From Mangifera indica (Eukaryota > Streptophyta > Magnoliopsida > Sapindales > Anacardiaceae), in assembly GCF_011075055.1 (NCBI RefSeq), contig NC_058149.1, positions 8,934,449 to 8,998,448 on the forward strand: DNA of 64,000 bases, read 5' to 3'. Positions 10,718 to 22,023 of the stretch are shown one piece after another (position 1 is the stretch's first letter; each line of letters begins with the position of its first letter). A program made the position numbers and the translations under genes. The notes below the pieces were generated by a model, which was not told the origin of the DNA, searched no databases, and worked only from the letters and a program-made list of their open reading frames with translations.

Positions 10718-13700
10718 TATATGTAAAGTTTCAGTAATTACAATGTCTCCTTACTATTTCTGTCTTATCCATTTAATAAGGTATTTGATTCATCAAAATA
10801 TACTATAATTAAATTTTACAATTCAAATTTACTAATAATATATATGATCCTAATAAAATTTAATCCAAATGAATTGATTAGAGAATTTTTACTTAATTAT
10901 AATGTAAATATGTTAATATTGACTAATGGAAGAACGGTTGTTTCTCAATTGAACTATATTGTTATCTTTAAAGTCAAAAAATGATATTTTCTCATCTTTC
11001 ATAAAAAATTAAACATTCCTTTTAACAATTAAAAAGTATTTTTATTAGTTTATAAAATATATAAAGATTATTGGATTAATATCATTTACTCTCTTAAGAT
11101 ATAAACAAATTATATTTCTTTTCTAATTTAAAAAAATATCATTTGAACCCTATTTATAAAAAAATTAAAATTTCAAAATAGCCACAGTTAGATATTTACC
11201 GTTGACAACCTTTAATCACACCAGATAAGTTCGATTCCAACCAGAATCGCAACTGGAATGATGTAATTCTAGTTGAAATTACATTAATCTAGTAAGATAT
11301 AGTCAAATCATTTTTGTGCAATTATGGTTGAAATGTCATTAAAATTGCACCATTCTATGTCATTTCAAGGCAATTCTAGTATAATTTTAGTTGGAAATAC
11401 ACTAACATGGTGTTATTTCAATTAGAATCACATAATCTAGTGTGATTCTGATTGAATAGCACTAGACCAATGCAATTTCAGCTAAATCACATCATTCATG
11501 TATGATTCTAGCTTGAATTGAATTGATTCAATGTGATTAAAGGTCATTTGCGTTGAATGTTCATTAGTGACGGTTTTAAAATTTATTTATTTATTTATAA
11601 ATTAGATCTAAAAAGTTATTTAATCAAGTTTGGGGGACAAAAGGTTATTTAATTTTGGTAACATTAAAAATAACAAAGGATATTTATATTTCTTCAGTAT
11701 GATTATCAGAAAATTTGACAAATTTCACTAATTGTATTTGACCAAAAGTGACAAAAATGTTATTTTTTGACTTCAATGGTGGGAATTTTTTACATAATTT
11801 GAATAGGAAATAATTGTTCTCCCATCAATAATTGATTGAATATTTTTGACATGATCTCAACTCTTATAAATGCATAATCTGATCTGAGTAGTGTCTAGTT
11901 ATGGCAAACAAATAAAACAATAAAGTTACGAAGAAATTAAAAGGAATAAAACCCTAACAAGGAACTTGTAAAGATAGATACCAATCGGTTTGTGCCAATA
12001 AGCATGCAAACTATGAAGCCTAATGGCTGGTCCCTTGGCTTTGGAAAAAGCGAAAGCAAAAGAAAATAAAAATTGTTAATGAAAAAATCAACCAATAGTA
12101 GTTGAACCGAGTGTCATAAAAGCATGCCCCCAACGAGCCAATACGGCGCTAAAGCAGCTTAAAGTATATATGCTTTATATTAATTGAAAAATAGATGCTT
12201 TAACCACAAAAACAATTGTAATTAATTATGCAAAGAATCATCGACAATGTTCTAACCAATCACTGCTATTGCGTGATTTACGGGACGTCATGCCTTTTCT
12301 ACATTCCTTATTCAATATTATAATTGTGATTTGATTTGATTTCTTGCTTAAAGCAATTAACAAACTTAATCCCCAATTGTCATTTAACCAATCATCCCCC
12401 AAAATCCTATTCACGATTCTTGTTGACATGATGGTAAGTGATGGATGATATAGAAAGTGCAACATAGAACATTCCCATTTGGGAAGTGGGGAATTTTTTA
12501 ATGTCATTACTTTCCCTTTCAAGGGTGGGGGATGCTTTCATACACGTTAATTCCCAACACAACTTTGAAGCGAGACAATTTATTTCTTTTTAAATTAAAG
12601 AAAGAGCTAGAAGCAGTTTGCATCACCAATAATGATAAGCATCTTCTACTCTTTCAACACTAACTTTTTCTAGTAACCATAATGGCAGGGCAAAAAAAAT
12701 CTTAGGCCTGTCATGTTGTTCTAATCCTTTCTCTCCACTTTCGGCAAGAATAAACGTGCAAATATGTTGGGGTAGATAGTGGCGTTGTATCCATATGATG
12801 GTTTAAAGTTGTTTATGGCAAAAATGCATTAACTATGAAATTACATCAAACCAGGTGTGTAATTTTTTATGCAAGTAGAAAACGAAAAAATTTAAGTTTT
12901 TAAAGTGATTCAATTTATCCATAAAGAACTTAAGTTTATTGTAATGTTATTAACTTTCTAAAGTATTCAAACAGAACAACGTTGCGAGAATATAAATTGT
13001 CTTTGTGTTACCTTTGTATAATTCAACTATTCATAAAACAAAAAGAATTGTCCATTGACTAATTACATAATTAAAGCTAGGTAGATAAAGAAATTTCTGG
13101 ATAATGCTTTTCCCCACTAAATAGGAGATAACTGTGAAAAAAATTTGAACTATTAAAACTCATTCTTCCCACAATTTATGGATTGAAGGATTTTTGCTCG
13201 CATTTTAAATTAACCTACATGTAGATGGTATGTTTAGTCACTATATGTTTCTCTCATAACAACCAAATATATAAAGGCTGGACACTTCTTCAGTACAATT
13301 CTCATACAATTTTCTTAAGAAAATGTCTGATTGTACAACAAGAACTCCTAATTTCTAGATTTTAAGAAGGATTTCAAAAACCTATAGCCTTTCTATATAG
13401 ATGAATGACACATGGACAACTAGGATTCGTATTCGTGATATGTTGCTACAGTGACACTTCCACAATTTAATCAACTCAATAATCATTGTATCTCACTAAG
13501 CAATGGTTCAAGTGCTTTCCTAGATGGCTAACAAGTACCACTGACTTGAACAACTAGTATTATTTCTTATTTAATTTTTGCTTATCTATAAATACTCCTA
13601 AAAAACCACTTTCCATTTTCTTTACTTTAAAATTTCACCGAGCTTTTTAATTTTTTGCACTTTCAAGTTTTTCCAGTGATTTTCCCGATCTTCAAGAGGA

Positions 13701-13913
13701 TCTAAATTGAAGTTTTCTCTTAAGGTCAGTATTCACAAGGTAAATAAGCCTAAGTTTGTCAAAGAATGGGAGGCATCTGTCTGTCCCCCTAGTTACGAAG
13801 TGGCTAACCATTGATACTCTATTCGCTAAACTCTACACACGGTTCAACTTCGTTGGACTTCTCATGCCTAAAAGCACTTTTATTTTTCACAGCTTTCGTC
13901 AGTACTGATAAAA
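10718..13913. other. Spacer between the two MIR156 arms
   Basis: About 3.2 kb of AT-rich DNA lies between the divergent MIR156 genes and would hold their distal upstream regions. It includes a putative foldback element (10915-11845). Near 13570-13700 there is a TATAAATACTCC-type core with a pyrimidine-rich leader that resembles an LTR or promoter start. ORFs at 12238-12522 and elsewhere show no recognisable motif. Confidence 0.45.
10915..11845. mobile_element. Putative foldback MITE in the MIR156 spacer
   Basis: The left end (about 10920: GACTAATGGAAGAACGGTTG, then AAAGTCAAAAAATGATATT) is an imperfect inverted copy of the right end (..AATGTTATTTTTTGACTTCA.. to ..AATTGTTCTCCCATCAATAATT). The interior is non-coding and repeats AATCACAT/AATTCTAG-like words. 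No clean target duplication was found, so boundaries and class are uncertain. Confidence 0.4.
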
Positions 13914-14244
13914 AAACATGCCGACAATATAGTTCATTTATGAAAAAAAAAAAAAATTGGTGTAGATGAAAAATTAATGTAGGTTTTTTTTATAAATTAT
14001 TCATGTGAATTAACCTTAATTTAATTATACAAAAAAAGATTTCAATTAAAAACACAATCAGCCATATATGAATTAAGATAGAAAAACTTAATGAGAAATA
14101 TGCATTTTAAATTCTTACTTTGGATTAGGATTTAACAACACACTGACAGCCATTTTTAATTAAATTAAGAATTAAAGCAATAAGTTGCAATGATGAACGA
14201 TGCTTTGTTTTGTGAGAAATAAACATCCATGGCAGGACTGTGAC

Positions 14245-14265
14245 TTTGTATAATATTTATACAAA
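14245..14265. promoter_or_regulatory. Palindrome conserved in both MIR156 upstream regions (right)
   Basis: Arms TTTGTATAA / TTATACAAA around TAT, the same position and sequence as the left-arm palindrome except for the central triplet. Conserved blocks GCAAGGCATG and GAGAACGTGCAAAGATCC follow. Confidence 0.45.
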
Positions 14266-14479
14266 TGAGCAAGGCATGTAAAATTTGACATGTCTTCCTG
14301 TTTCTCTCTCTGTGCAGAGAACGTGCAAAGATCCAAAAAACAATTAATGACGGCCAAATTTATCAGAGCATGGGGAGGATGATGAAGGAGAAAGTATGAG
14401 GATTGAAAGGGATAGAAATTTAGAATAACAAGAATCATTGGTAATAGTAATTGAAGTGATGAAGATGAAAGATAAGGTT

Positions 14480-14710
14480 TTTATTTATTTATTTATTTTT
14501 TTAAGTAATCTAAATCAAAGTTTTATAGAAGTGATTGGAGTTTGAATTTAAATCTTTTTTTCTAAAATTATAATATTTTATTAATTTTTTTAATTGAAAA
14601 TTTTATCTATATTTGTTAGATAAGTAAGATCTTCTCATTAAGAGTTTTAATAATCAACAATTTTAATAATCTTAAAACATTGATTTAAATTATTTCTAAA
14701 AGGAAATAAG
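14480..14710. repeat. AT-rich insertion in the right MIR156 promoter
   Basis: The left arm runs directly from ..GATAAGGTTTTTAAAATGAG.. to ..AATGGTGAGTGACC in about 66 bp. The right arm needs about 250 bp between the same anchors. The extra DNA is low-complexity (ATTTATTTATTT, TTTTAATAATC) without clear TIRs. Confidence 0.55.
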
Positions 14711-14840
14711 ATTTCTAAAATAAACAATGGTGAGTGACCAATAAGAGATAAGTCCACAATTATTCCGTAACTGATGCAGCTGTCCTCTCTCTATCTAAAC
14801 CCCAAGAGGCCTTCAACTTCTTCACAGCAAACCAAAAACG

Positions 14841-14882
14841 ATGCCAATGTTCCATTCCAATGGAACAGAAATCCGCCATTGA
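14841..14882 (+). CDS. Short upstream ORF in the right pri-miR156 (candidate miPEP)
   Basis: A 13-codon ORF, MPMFHSNGTEIRH, ends at TGA just before an A-tract, about 70 nt upstream of the hairpin. It shares MFHSNGTEIRH with the left copy. One lost T (CATTGA here, CATTTGA there) creates the early stop. The conserved N-terminus may reflect selection or simply conserved leader RNA. Confidence 0.3.
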   Translation: MPMFHSNGTEIRH

Positions 14883-14953
14883 AAAAAAAAAAAAAAGCTT
14901 CAGCCGTTTCATAAGTCAGAATTGAAGGATTTCTTTTAGAGGGTAAGTGGAGG

Positions 14954-15040
14954 TGACAGAAGAGAGTGAGCACTCATGGTATTTTCTTGCATGTTTGATT
15001 CATGCTTGAAGCTCTGCGTGCTCACTGTCTATCTGTCACC
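14954..15040 (+). ncRNA. MIR156: MIR156 precursor hairpin, right copy
   Basis: The mature 5' arm at 14954-14973 is TGACAGAAGAGAGTGAGCAC, the canonical plant miR156. The 3' arm (about 15018-15040) contains GTGCTCACTGTCTATCTGTC and pairs with it over the duplex with one small internal bulge. The star differs by one base from the left copy (ACTGTC against ACTATC) and the loop by only two (TCATGG/ACATGG; TGATTC/TGGTTC). The hairpin is thus better conserved than the rest of the arms, which argues for retained function. SPL mRNAs are the expected targets. Its TATA box appears degraded, so expression may be weaker or shifted. Confidence 0.95.
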
Positions 15041-15985
15041 CCATCATCATCTCCTTGTCTCCTTTCTTTCTTTCTTTCTTTTGCATGAATTTGCAGTGCG
15101 TGTGTGTCTAAGAGTTCTGTCGCCACATTTTTAATCTAGAGTTTACAGCAAATATAATCGTTAAGAAAATCTGTACAAGTTCAGACTGTTTTAGCATCTC
15201 TGCAGCTAGCAAGGTGTTTGCTTACATATGATATATTTGTTAATTAATCGTTTTTAACTCACAGTAGTAGTGACGACTTGTTAGTGTGGAAGATTTGGTG
15301 TCTTACGAGTCGAACGCAAACATAAAACTTTGATTCGTTTTGTGTGGGAAAAGGTAGTAGCCTTCACCTGTCAGCAATCTAAAACTGATGACCATGTTTG
15401 TAAACAGTTCCAACTGACAGTTGACTATTGATCTCTTGTACTTATGAAAGCTTCCGATTTGCTTAACTACCCTTTTCTCTTCATTAATTCCATGCCCTAG
15501 CTTCCAAATATGGGCATGAGATGTCAGTTTGGATCCTTTGTATCTTTATTTTTATGCATTACCTTTTCTTTGTAGAGAGTCAAATTAATGTTTTCATGGC
15601 TTGGGTTAATGAAATGATTCCACTCTATTCACTTGGAGAGACAAGGTGTTGGTGATTTGGCAGCCTGGTTCTGAATGAATGCAAAGATGGACTAATCTTC
15701 AAATTAATTTTTGTTTTATTAACTACATGTACGGCGGCACTTTTGTTTTAATTTAAAATTAATCTGATTTTATTATTCCAAATCTTATGTTAACGTGGTG
15801 GATCTGATTCTGAAATAATGCAGTGAATTTCCAGTATTATGTGGAGGAATTTGTTGGGTCATGTAGTGTTGAGTGACAGAGACCTTAATGTTGTAAATAC
15901 AAGCGGCCCTGTTAATACGCCTATATGTGCATCCAATTCAAACCTGTAATCCACACAAGAATTTTTAATTATATTTAAGTAAGAT

Positions 15986-16322
15986 TGATGATATTTATAG
16001 CGAAGTCTCTAATTTCTTTTGATAATAAGAAACCTCGTATGAATTAAATTGTCTCTTCACGACGAAACTAATTATACTGAATAGATCAAATCTCAAATTA
16101 ATCATTGAGTTAGATAAATTAAAAATAGTGAAACTCATATTTTATTATACATGAAACTTCTTCTCTTGCCACTCAAATTACCTCTTAGAAGCTTAAGTCT
16201 TTAATTTCTTACACTATATTTGCAACTTTTTATTTTTCTCTTACCTTTGATTATAATATTCAAGATCATTGTATAGCAACTAACTAGAAGAAAGAGACAA
16301 TAAATAATCTTTATTATTTAGT
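15986..16322. other. Gap between the MIR156 right arm and the copia element
   Basis: Nothing recognisable; AT-rich single-copy-looking DNA. Confidence 0.4.
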
Positions 16323-16640
16323 TGTTATTATAGAGGGTGGATTTTTCCACCACGTGAGAAGAAAGTTAGGCCAAAATGTAATGTAAATGCATTAATGGCC
16401 TTGAAAAATTTGCTTTGAAAATGGTCATATGCTTGTCCGGAGGGGTGGCCATGATTTGTATAAATACCCCCCTCCTCACTTCATTTGTAACATATATACC
16501 TAATATACTTTTCATCCAAATCTCCCAAGTTTTCATTCTTCTGCTTTTCATTTTATTCTACTTCCATATTCTTCATTTATCTTCTTCTTTTACTTAAAGT
16601 TTAATATCCTTTACTCATAATTTTTATAATATTTATAACA
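16323..16640 (+). repeat. 5' LTR of the copia element
   Basis: Starts TGTTATTATAGAGGG, ends ATAACA. It includes TATAAATACCCC near 16459 as the likely promoter and a CT-rich R/U5 part. By eye it differs from the 3' LTR at 20 or more positions plus small indels, implying an old insertion. Confidence 0.85.
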
Positions 16641-16642
16641 CA

Positions 16643-16661
16643 TTATCAGCACGATCAGCTC
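16643..16661 (+). other. Probable primer-binding region
   Basis: TTATCAGCACGATCAGC directly follows the 5' LTR end. Plant copia elements often have ATCAGxAC-type sequence here; the exact primer tRNA was not established. Confidence 0.4.
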
Positions 16662-16749
16662 AAATATATTATAATTTTTCCATTATGTTATTATGTTGTT
16701 TGTATATTGTAAATACAAATATCCCAATTGTAATGTCCCAATTATATTT

Positions 16750-17660
16750 TAATTTTTGTTATGTTTTTATTTAAGGTTTCATTTATAATTGCAACCTATT
16801 TGCAACTCAAAGTTTGCAAAAATTGTAAATCTGGAAATAAAGTTCTGAAACCTTTGAATCTAGACTTGAGGTCTGGAATATCATAAATTTGGACCCGAAA
16901 TCCTGAATATTATTTGTAACCTGAAGTTTACACAATTATGAATCTGGACTTGTAGTCCTGAATATCATGAATCTTGATCTAAAATCCTCGATATCATTTG
17001 TAACGCGAAGTTTGCAAAATCATAAATTTAGACTTGAAGTCATAAATATTATTTGTAACCTGAAGTTTATAAAAATCATAAATCTGGACCAAAAGTCCTG
17101 AATATTATTTGAATATTTATTTTTATTATAGTAATTGTATTCAATTTATTTGAATATTTATTTAAATCTTTATTTATTTGAATCTTTATTTTTATTATAA
17201 TAATTATATCCGATTTATAACCTAAAGTTTGTAAAATCGTGAAAATATATATATATAGGCCCGAAGTCCCAAGTTTCATCAAAGTCTTTATTTTATAATA
17301 ATTATATCACATTTGCAACCTAAAGTTTATATAAAGTGTGAAAAATATGAACTTGAAGTCCAAAACATAATTAGAATACATATTATAATATTCTAAATAT
17401 TAATTACAAAACAAAAAAATTTGTAAATATAGGATAATATATGAACCTGAAGTTTCCAAAAATTAGTCACAATATTTCTCTTACAAAATCAGCTATTTTG
17501 TAAATATAAGATAATATTTGAGCCTGAAGTTTCAAAGCTTAAATCATATATATTGTCTATAAAACCAGAAGTTTTGTAAATATGACAATATTTGGACCTA
17601 AAGTTCCTAAAATTGGATGGATAATATTAAATAGGTTTTTTATATGATTCTCCACCTAGA
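16750..17660 (+). repeat. Degenerate leader repeats of the copia element
   Basis: About nine imperfect units share a core like ACCTGAAGTTTGCAAAAATC, usually followed by GGACTTGAAGTCCTGAATAT. They start near 16807, 16919, 17004, 17059, 17220, 17320, 17443, 17522 and 17597. Spacing is irregular (about 55-160 bp). They lie between the LTR and the first pol remnant and are non-coding. Confidence 0.6.
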
Positions 17661-19561
17661 ATTTATGAGCCTTGAAAAATTAATTAAATAAAATGTCCCA
17701 GAAGAACAAATACAAAGCCATCATTTTTCGGCATCATATCCCTGAAGAATTGTAAGCTAAAATATTGATATAATGATAAAACCATTAAATTCGTGGAGAA
17801 ATTTAAAAGATAAATTTGAATATCAGATTCAATAATACTCTTAATCGCCTGTTCTCAAGACAAATTATTAATAAGACCATCTCCCTTCAAAATTGGAGTT
17901 GAATCTCTATCATTCCTACAAATGATTCAAGGAGACATATGTGGATCCATTTATCCACCAAGTGAGTCATTCGATATTTTACAGTCTTAATTGATGCTTC
18001 TGCCCAATGGTCTCATATTTGTTTATTACCTACTTGAAATGTTACATTTGCTAAATTGTTAGCATAAATTATCAAATTAAAGACTTATTTCACTGATTAT
18101 TTAATCAAGTTCATACAGTTAGATAATGTTGGTGAATTTATATCTAAAACATTTGATGTTTATTGCATATTTATGAGGATTGAGGTTGAACATCCAGTCT
18201 CGCATGTCCACACAGAGAATGGATTGGTTGAGTTTCTTATCAAACGACTTTAAATAATTGCATGTACTTTATTACTAAAAAGTCAATTACTTACTTCTAT
18301 GTGAGGACATGCTATGTTACATACTGCGGTGTTAATTCGCTTGCGACCTTCTTCTTATCATCAATATTCTCCTTTACAATTGGTTCTTGGTCGTCAACCT
18401 GATATATTTCATTTGAAGAGTTTTTGGTTGTGTTGTATACTTCCTTATTGCATCCCCTCAATGCATAAAAATGAGACCTTAATGTCGTTTGAGAATTTAC
18501 GTTATATATAATTCACTATCCATTATCAGATATCTTAAACCATTAACAGGTGATCTTTTTACTACATGATTTATAGATTGTCATTTTGATGAGACAACAT
18601 TCCCATAATTAAAAGAAAAGAAAATGTCTTCTAAAGTTAGACATGAACTTGCTTGGTATATACCTACCATGTCTCATTTAGATTCTCACACATCCCAAAG
18701 TGAATCTAAAGTACAGAGGATAGTGCGTTTACAAATTATTGTCAATCAAATGTCTGATGCATTTGTAGATACGACAAAAGTGACAAGATTACATGTTCTA
18801 GCTATTAATGCACCAGCAAGAATTAATGTGACTGTTGAACAATCCATTTGAGCCATGACTGATCAATCTACTGCACACCAGAAGCGTGGTAGACATGTTG
18901 GATCGAAGGACATTGTTTCTCGAAAAAAAAGGCAAATAATCAAATTGATATTAATCATGATGATCCTAAAATAAATGACACACTCTCTAATATTCTTCCA
19001 AAAGAGGTTAGGGTCTCTGAAGAGACTCAAGCCCCTGAAGTGGCACAAACTCCTGAAGAACAAAAAAATGAGAATATTAAAATATTTTTAAATTATACTC
19101 ATACATGATAGATGTGGAATCGTGAAATTTTACAATTGATGATATATTCTCATTTGCAGTAGTTATTAAAATTATGAATGATGATGATTTTGAACCATGT
19201 ATTATGACTGAGTGCAAACAAAGATATGATTGACCTAAATAGGAAGAAGCAATTAGAGCAAAATTAGTTTCTCTAGTAAAAAGTCAAATGTTTGGGTCTG
19301 TAGTTCCAACACCTCAAGACGTGCAACTCATTTGATAAAAATGGGTATTTGTGAGAAAAAAAATGAGAAAAATAAAATTGTTAGATATAAAGCTAGGCTT
19401 GTAGCCCAAGGCTTTTCTCAAAGGCCCGATATAAACTTTGATAAAACATATACACCTATGAGGGATATAATCATATTCAGATATTTAATCAGTTTTACAA
19501 TCTCTGAAGGACTAGATATACATTTAATAGACGTAGTTACTACCTACTTGTATAGAAACTT

Positions 19562-20719
19562 GAATACTGAAATTTATATGAAACTCCTTAAAGGATATAA
19601 ATTATTTGAAGCAAAAATGGTCAATTCAAGAGGCATGTACTCAATTAAATTATAAAGATCATTGTATAGATTAAAACAATCAAGCCGAATGTGGTACAAT
19701 TATCTTAGTGAATATTTGTAAAAAAAAATGGCTATGTAAATGACCATATATGCACATGTGTCTTTATCAAAAGGTTAGAATCAAGATTTGCTATTATAAC
19801 AATTTATGTTGATGACATGAATTTAAATGGGACTCCTGAAAAGCTTTCAAAAACTACTAAATATCTGAAAAAAGAATTTGAAATGAAAGATATGGGAAAA
19901 GCAAAATATTGTCTCAGTCTGCAGATCGAACACAATTCAAATGGAATATTTATCTATCAATCAGCGTATATTGAAAAATTATTAAAACGCTTTAATATGG
20001 ATAAGGTTTATCCTTTGAGCACCCCGATAGTTGTTCGGTCTCTTGATCTGAAAAAGGATCTATTTCGACCTAAAGAAGAAGATGAAAAGATATTTGATGC
20101 TGAAGTATCATATCTTAATGTCATTGAAGCCCATTATATTTGATGCTGAAATTTATATGAAACTCCTTAAAGGATATAAATTATTTGAAGCAAAAATGGT
20201 CAATTCAAGAGGCATGTACTCAATTAAATTATAAAGATCATTGTATAGATTAAAACAATCAAGCCGAATGTGGTACAATTATCTTAGTGAATATTTGTAA
20301 AAAAAAATGGCTATATAAATGACCATATATGCACATGTGTCTTTATCAAAAGGTTAGAATCAAGATTTGCTATTATAACAATTTATGTTGATGACATGAA
20401 TTTAAATGGGACTCCTGAAAAGCTTTCAAAAACTACTAAATATCTGAAAAAAGAATTTGAAATGAAAGATATGGGAAAAGCAAAATATTGTCTCGGTCTG
20501 CAGATCGAACACAATTCAAATGGAATATTTATCTATCAATCAGCGTATATTGAAAAATTATTAAAACGCTTTAATATGGATAAGGTTTATCCTTTGAGCA
20601 CCCCGATAGTTGTTCGGTCTCTTGATCTGAAAAAGGATCTATTTCGACCTAAAGAAGAAGATGAAAAGATATTTGATGCTGAAGTATCATATCTTAATGT
20701 CATTGAAGCCCATTATATT
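19562..20719 (+). repeat. 579-bp tandem duplication within copia RT
   Basis: Segment 19562-20140 is repeated at 20141-20719. The copies run without gaps at an offset of 579 and differ at only a few bases (for example CTATGTAAATG/CTATATAAATG, GTCTCAGT/GTCTCGGT). Each copy contains the stretch from IYMKLLKGYK through the RT core to SYLNVIEAHYI. The second copy continues into the expected downstream sequence and the first is interrupted at the junction. Confidence 0.9.
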
Positions 20720-21698
20720 TGGTCCAATGTACTAGACCGAATATATCTTTTATAGTTAATTTATTAACCCGATTCAGCTCTGCACTGACTTGTCATCACT
20801 AAAATGGAATCAAACATATACTTCGTTATCTATGTGGAACTAGAGATTTAGGATTATTCTATTCTATCAAATCCCTTAAAAATCCTAATTTGATTGGATA
20901 TATAGATGTTGGTTATCTTTCTGACCCTCATAAAGCCTGTCCACAAACAAGATATATTTTTACTTATAATGACATAGTAATTTCATGACGCTCCACTAAA
21001 CAAACTTTGGTTGCAATGTTTTCAAATCATTCAGAAATTCTAGCTCTTTATGAAACCAACTGATAATGCATATAGTTGCGGTCTATCATCCATCATATCT
21101 GGAATGCATACAGTTTTCCTTCTACAACAGACACTCCTTCCATATTATATGAAGATAATGCAGCATGAATTACCTAAATTAAAAGTAGATACATCAAAAG
21201 AGACAGAACCAAACATATCTTAACGAAGTTCTTTTACACTCATAAGTTTCAGCAAAGTAGAAAGATTAATGTCAAGCAAATAAGATCCAGTGAGAATATT
21301 ATAGATTTGTTCACCAAGACATTACTGACATCAACATTTGAGAAGTTAGTGTATAATATCGATATACGGCGGCTCAATAAGCAATCAAATTAATCCCACT
21401 ACAAAGAGAGAGAGCATTCATCAGGTAAAAGATTCATCAGGATGAGCATTTATTAAGCAAATATTTGAAGTTTATCACATATTGAACCAAAGGTGCATTA
21501 TACTTTTTTTTCCTTCACTAGGTTTTGTCCTACTAGGTTTTCCAAGTAAAGTTTTTAATGAAGCAGTTTAAACACGTCTAACACCAACTTATGAGACATT
21601 AAATAATTATATTCCTTTGTTTTGGTTTTTATCTCACTGGGTTTTTCCTTAGCAAGGTTAATATAATTATTTGTAAATAATAGAAATCTGAAAGGGAA

Positions 21699-22023
21699 TG
21701 TTATAGAGGATGAATTTTTCCACCACGTAAGAAGAAATTTTGGCCAAAATGTAATGTGAACGCATTAACGGCCTTGGAAAATTTGCTTTGAAAATGGTCA
21801 TATACTTGTCTAAAGAGGCGGCCATGATTTGTATAAATACCCCCCCTCACTTCATTTGTACATATATACCTAATATACTTTTCATCCAAATCTCCCAAGT
21901 TTTCGCTCTTCAGCTTTCTTCTTTTGTTTTTCATTTAATTTTATTTACATATACTTCATTTATCTTCTTCTTTTACTTAAAGTTTAATATCCTTTACTCA
22001 TAATTGTTATCATAGTTATAACA
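21699..22023 (+). repeat. 3' LTR of the copia element
   Basis: Preceded by the polypurine tract GAAAGGGAA; starts TGTTATAGAGGATG, ends ATAACA. Same TATAAATACCCC and pyrimidine-rich 3' part as the 5' LTR. Confidence 0.85.

Larger units (their letters stand above)
13914..15985 (+). repeat. Right arm of the MIR156 inverted duplication
   Basis: Inverted partner of 8755-10717 with the same order of elements. It differs by scattered substitutions, small indels and an AT-rich insertion of about 190 bp between 14480 and 14710 that is absent from the left arm. By eye the aligned parts look roughly 85% identical, which suggests an old duplication. Confidence 0.85.
16323..22023 (+). mobile_element. Degenerate Ty1/copia retrotransposon with both LTRs
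   Basis: Two LTRs (16323-16640 and 21699-22023) flank about 5 kb. Order inside: PBS-like sequence after the 5' LTR; a repetitive leader (about 16750-17660); integrase from about 17925 (motifs RLDN-like QLDNVGEF, HTENGLVEFL, then SPLQLVLGRQPDI at about 18370); a hinge region; reverse transcriptase from about 19200 (RYKARLVAQGFSQ, IYVDDM-type site near 19800); RNase H (about 20850-21060, DVGYLSDPHKA and SNHSEILALYE) and a polypurine tract just before the 3' LTR. This is the copia order, INT before RT. gag and protease were not found, and every domain carries stops or frameshifts. The flanks TTAGT and GTTGT match at only 3 of 5 positions. Confidence 0.85.

Noticed and set aside
14791..14973. - strand ORF of 60 codons over the right MIR156 region
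   Set aside because: It is antisense to the pri-miR156 leader and hairpin, and its phenylalanine run is only the A-tract read backwards.
16415..16597. ORFs on both strands within the copia LTRs (also 21701-22003)
   Set aside because: They are LTR sequence with TATA box and leader, not genes.
16750..17660. CRISPR-like or satellite array
   Set aside because: Units are degenerate and irregularly spaced, and lie inside a copia element of a plant genome.
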